This document shows positions 59,700 through 64,000 of a stretch of 64,000 nucleotides of DNA, one piece after another. The notes beneath the pieces are model-generated. The model was not told the origin of the DNA and made no database searches. It saw only the letters and a program-made list of their open reading frames with translations. Each line of letters opens with the position of its first letter. Position 1 is the first letter of the stretch. Source of the stretch: Antedon bifida (taxonomy: Eukaryota > Echinodermata > Crinoidea > Comatulida > Antedonidae). The position numbers and the translations under genes are program-made. The stretch covers positions 29,183,820-29,247,819 of the forward strand of contig OY727096.1 in assembly GCA_963402885.1 (NCBI GenBank), written 5' to 3'.

Positions 59700-62640
59700 A
59701 GGCTTAAAAACAAGTGTGAACAATAATAGAAAACGTAATTAAGATATACGATCTCTGTTAAATTATGTTTTTATCGTATCACTTAATCACTTCGTATTCT
59801 TTTTATTACGTAATTCAGTTTTTATGTACAATAAACTCTAGCGTATAATTCGATTAGCAACAGCTATGTCCACTATTCATTTAAGAGTCTGTGACATGAT
59901 AAATTAATAGGCCCCTACCTTTTTTATAATTTCTCTGCTAGTAAGATAACGTCAAAACTAAAATACATATCTTTTCCACATTTCAACCACAACTATAGGT
60001 ATGTGGTCACGGATTACGGATTAGAGGCAAATTGGACATCCCAATTCTAGACCACTTATTATTTTACTAATTCTTGGCCGTACGTCAAAACTACAAGACG
60101 ATTCTTTATAATGTTTCTCTTTTTACTCCTAGCGGCTGTTGCAACTCCATTGTTTCATTGTTTTTGTAAAACATTAATTCGGCTCATTTCTATGTGGCAC
60201 TATTTGCAATTATATGTATTTACAGTTATTTGAACATAATTTATGTTTCAATTATACCTTGCGCTAGACATCAAACAGAATAATTTTTTGTATTACTTTT
60301 AATAAGTTCTAAACCTATAACAATAACAATTATTTGCTTTCTTTATAACCAACTATACGGTAACGGTATTGCTTTCGGTTTCTCTGTTACTATATCTATT
60401 TGTATTTGAAACTAGATATATGAATATATTTTACTAATTAAATTATGGTTTCAATCTCAATTTTTCTCTTAATGTATACTTCATTCTTTTACGAGTTTTA
60501 ATTTTCAACAACGTATGCAATTCAAATGCACAGTTTCGTTTATTATTTTTTTTATAATCAAATACCTTTTCCAAAAATGTATATTGCTTTTTTACTTGTG
60601 TTCAACGACGAAGTATTTGTGTTTATGTATATTAATACGGCGAGCCAATTTATGATAAGATATTTTTTATATAGCAAACTAGCTCCTAATGTTACTTATC
60701 ATGTAGAATATGGAATTCTAGTAGTGCATATATAGTCATATCTGAAAGTGTTTTTTTCATGGTTCTTTAATGAGATTTGTGAAGTATAAATTATTATTTC
60801 ACATAAAATATTTTCACCAAGACGGGAACTGAACATAAAGATGTTAATGTTTTAGACCGAAAAAAAAATTTTCTTCTATCTAAATACCTTGAGGGTACAA
60901 ATAGATACAATGCTATCTTATAATCAAACCATTACATTTCAAGTGATGTTTGGCGTTTACTCGCTTTCGATTACTTTTCTTTACCATATTTATCTCAACG
61001 TTGTTTCTGTGTGGTCAGTTTTAAAAAGAGACATTAATAAAAAAATAAAAAAATCCTGCTTTTAATCATATTTTACTATAATATCTAAGTGCCTGTTTAG
61101 ACTTTTTTATTTATCCGGGTAAGGTAGTGACCTACCAAATGTAGCAATAACTGGTCTATGGAGCCAACTTACCAGGTTACTTAGGCCTCTCCTGAATTGA
61201 CCCTATGCTAAATACAATCATGATGTAATGTTTATAAGCCTAGAATTTCTCCCAAATCGCTTATTGATATTCATTCATTGTATGAGAAGCGTATTACTGA
61301 TGAGACTGATATGTGATTTCTTTATCACATTTACACGACGGATAAGCAATCTGATGTATGATGACATTCGATACAATGCACTATTACGTATCATTTTCCC
61401 AATTTTCGAGTATTGTTCAGAATTATCAAACATAATATTATGAAATAATTACTTTTAGTACAATGACGCCTCCGTAATGTGTCTTCAGTGATTTCAATTA
61501 ACATTATTGAATATATATATAATATATATATAATCTATACATAATTATATACAGAAATATCCAAACTGCATTATGTTGTTCAACTACTTTTCACATTACG
61601 TTTTACAATTATTGTTTATGATTCATTTGGAATAATATATTACTCCTTCCATTGTTGTTCCCTCGCGTTGGCAGTAATTTTTGTTTCTATTTCGTTGATC
61701 ATTGTTTAACAGGCCTACCTTCTTGTGAGGATTCCGTTGCTAAGCAGAAACTTTAACCCCCCAACCCCGTTTGTTCTCTTTGACCAACAATTCTGGCCCT
61801 CTATCGACCGAAACTCTCTTGACACGTGAGCATCTCCCATAGGCGTACATGACGTCACTTCTGGAACCGAATGTTTCCGCTTATGGGAGGTTCAATTTTT
61901 TTTTTGTCGGCCTAGAATTTATATAAACTATCCATTACGCCAAGTTCGTCCCCTGTACATAATTATAATTGAGTCCGCGAATTATTGAAGTTCTAGGCTG
62001 TATTTCAAATTAATATTGGTAAGATAGGCCTAAATATTTTGGCACACATGCCGTTTCTTACGTTCAAAATCTGGTGGATTAACATATAAAAAAAAGAAAT
62101 AAATTCAGACTTTGAGCAAGTCTAACTCAGTACTTTTAAACTAAGTATTCAAATATTACCTCCACATTAAGTCCTAGTTCCTAAGTCATCTCAAAATCGA
62201 AAGCTCTCTAATATCGTAAATCATAAGGTATCATTTTCTTTCAAATGTCTACGTGCAATATTAATAACAATTTAACACGGCAACATTCGCCAAGTAGACC
62301 TAGTCTGTAAATTATCTTCCTCATTATTGTTTTTTTATGTCTATAAAGCATTTACTTGTAGATAAATAGGCCTGTATCTGAAATATAAGCGGAACTTATC
62401 TTTAGTAATCTAGATCAAGAAAGTACTAAGGGCCTATTATCAATAACCTAAGAAGGAAGGAATGCATATGAACGTGATAAATCACTACAAATTGTAATTA
62501 TTCCGGCAGTATGTGGGTTGCACTGTTATCTGATTCTCGTAAGTATATATTCTCGTAGTTTGTCACCTTACTAAAACCTTCCAAAATTCTCGTAATAATA
62601 GAATGGAAAGTAAACAAAGGTAATATAAGTATATAAAGGT
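59700..62640. other. Gene-free AT-rich stretch
   Basis: Contains AT dinucleotide runs near 61510-61545 and the CRE palindrome at 61833-61889; no gene supported. Confidence 0.45.
61833..61889. promoter_or_regulatory. CRE flanked by inverted 12-mers
   Basis: CTCCCATAGGCG (61833-61844) and CGCTTATGGGAG (61878-61889) are inverted copies with one mismatch pair. TGACGTCA (61850-61857) lies between them. A TATATAAAC-like word occurs ~30 bp further on. May be a promoter-type element or a small inverted-repeat insertion. Confidence 0.35.
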
Positions 62641-62699
62641 AAGTAACAAGGAAAATAATATTTGGAAAGGTTCTTGAGACACATCACAAGTTCTGGAAA

Positions 62700-62938
62700 T
62701 ATTATCTATTGAAAACTTGTTTAAATTACATAAACTCTTAGTAGGATTTAAGGTGTTGAAGGGTTACTGTCCACGTTCTTTCAATGAGTATATTAAAACT
62801 AGTGAAAGATGTCCGGGTATGAATTCGAAAGGCAATACTTTTCATAATTCTGTAGGTTGTTTTCTTCCTTATACTATGAGAGCAAATACCAATTTCGATA
62901 TTTTTAAAAGGCTGCTCAATTTGTTGTTTTATGTATAG
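62700..62938 (+). pseudogene. Possible LINE reverse-transcriptase C-terminal remnant
   Basis: Frame reading KLHKLLVGFKVLKGYCPRSF then NEYIKTSE, and near the end NSVGCFLPYTMRANTNFDIF followed by KRLLNLL. The F-LPYT-R ... FK--L pattern resembles the extreme C terminus of L2/CR1-type non-LTR retrotransposons (NSFFPRTIR-WN-LP ... FK--L), with a short deletion. It has no upstream catalytic part. The family call is from memory and tentative. Confidence 0.35.
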
Positions 62939-63111
62939 TTTTATTTGTGTTACAATTGTTTAATTTTCTTGTATATAAGGTTTTATTTTACTTATATTGT
63001 ACAGTACTATGGAGTGAGTGCAAAATATGTTTGGGCTAAATTCTCACTCCTATTAATCATTGGTGACCGAATAACCATTATTAATATTGAGCTAGCTCTT
63101 TGTCTGTTTTC

Positions 63112-63303
63112 AGTCGCGTGGACGCGACTCAATAGTTCACCGGTCGGTCGGTCTGTCTGTCGGTCCGGTATCACTATGCGTTTTATCGCTTTTCTGTACT
63201 TTTTGAACTGTTTTGATGTACAGAAAAGTTTTAAAGTACATTACTTTTTGAAAGTTCATTTTTTTCTGAGAGCACGCGACTTATGGCTGTTGGCCTTGTT
63301 CTT
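63112..63303 (+). repeat. Dispersed repeat with GTCGCGTGGACGCGAC palindrome, copy B
   Basis: Same sequence blocks as 27421-27585 in the same orientation. This copy has an extra ~45 bp inside (CTGTTTTGATGTACAGAAAA...), bounded by a repeated TACTTTTTGAA, i.e. a short internal duplication with divergence. Confidence 0.8.
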
Positions 63304-64000
63304 GTTTAGTTTCACACTCTTGAAGACAATGATTTGAACCACGTTGAAGTGATTTGTATTTTGTTTGTATTTTTTTTATTTTCTTGTTGACCAGAAGTCA
63401 TTATCACTCGTTTCAATATTATACTTTGCAACACAAATAATAATAGACACTAAAAGTATACTAATCTCATTTTATGACTACAAGTACATAACGTATACGT
63501 GTCAATAAATTCAATATCATCACTTAAAATTACTTTCTTTTGACTAATGTTTTATGCATGTTTTCTTTGTTTATTCAAAACCAGTTTTAATTACCGTTTT
63601 AATAATAGTACAATAATCTTCAACAATCACATATTAATTAAGAGAGTCTTGAAATTGCTACATCTTGCTAATGTACTCCTTTCCTATATTTAAGCTCATC
63701 AAAATACTATTATAACAATATATATTATTCCATAACCATCCAATTGTCAATTTACAGAAAATATTAGTTTTTTTTCTTAAAAAATGCTACATCTTTTTTT
63801 CTTTAGACATCCATCAGATATTTGATAGATTCTCCAATTAGCAATAGCCCAATTAGCCAGAAATAATACAAAGTTAATTTGAATATTATAAACAGGTTGT
63901 TATACTAATTGTTCCATGGAGACATGTACGCTTATTGCTGCCTGGATCGTCATAAGTTAACTTGATAATTTATTTATTATCTGTATTTAATAATTTAAAG
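63304..64000. other. Gene-free AT-rich end of window
   Basis: No feature recognised. Confidence 0.5.

Overview
This is an AT-rich (roughly one third G+C), intron-bearing animal nuclear sequence, not prokaryotic or viral. GT-AG introns, tRNA-derived SINE copies, several families of short inverted-repeat transposons and extensive satellite arrays all point to a metazoan. The very frequent TAGGCCTA/AGGCCTAC words and the SDR sequence fit a marine invertebrate deuterostome such as an echinoderm. That placement is a guess from sequence texture, not a proof.

Only the first ~10.4 kb holds genes I can support. A nine-exon classical short-chain dehydrogenase/reductase (SDR) gene lies on the + strand at 179-3897. 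It is complete in all catalytic motifs but has a one-base frame break in exon 2. Convergent to it, on the - strand (about 10247 down to 5235), lies a gene I do not recognise. Its body is three related exons sharing a proline-rich 40-residue module, all spliced in the same phase. The putative last intron of that gene holds two interleaved satellites, of 16 bp and 49 bp. The 49-bp unit matches the splice acceptor and start of the proposed terminal exon. The gene's 5' intron contains a striking TAGGCCTA/CTAG-rich island.

From ~10.4 kb to 64 kb I find no convincing protein-coding gene, only a few ATG-to-donor candidate exons and degraded transposon pieces. This gene-poor stretch contains a CCAAT-bearing MITE family (with a further copy inside the SDR gene), five other inverted-repeat elements of distinct sequence, at least three pieces of one tRNA-derived SINE family (one of them in SDR intron 3), LINE tails, two long dispersed repeats, and tandem arrays with periods near 22, 39, 62, 75 and 131 bp. 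A few spots look like possible regulatory DNA: a homeodomain/POU-type motif cluster near 49.2-49.4 kb, an E-box hairpin near 14.05 kb, and a CRE flanked by inverted arms near 61.85 kb. The stretch could be intergenic desert or a very large intron; the sequence alone does not decide.
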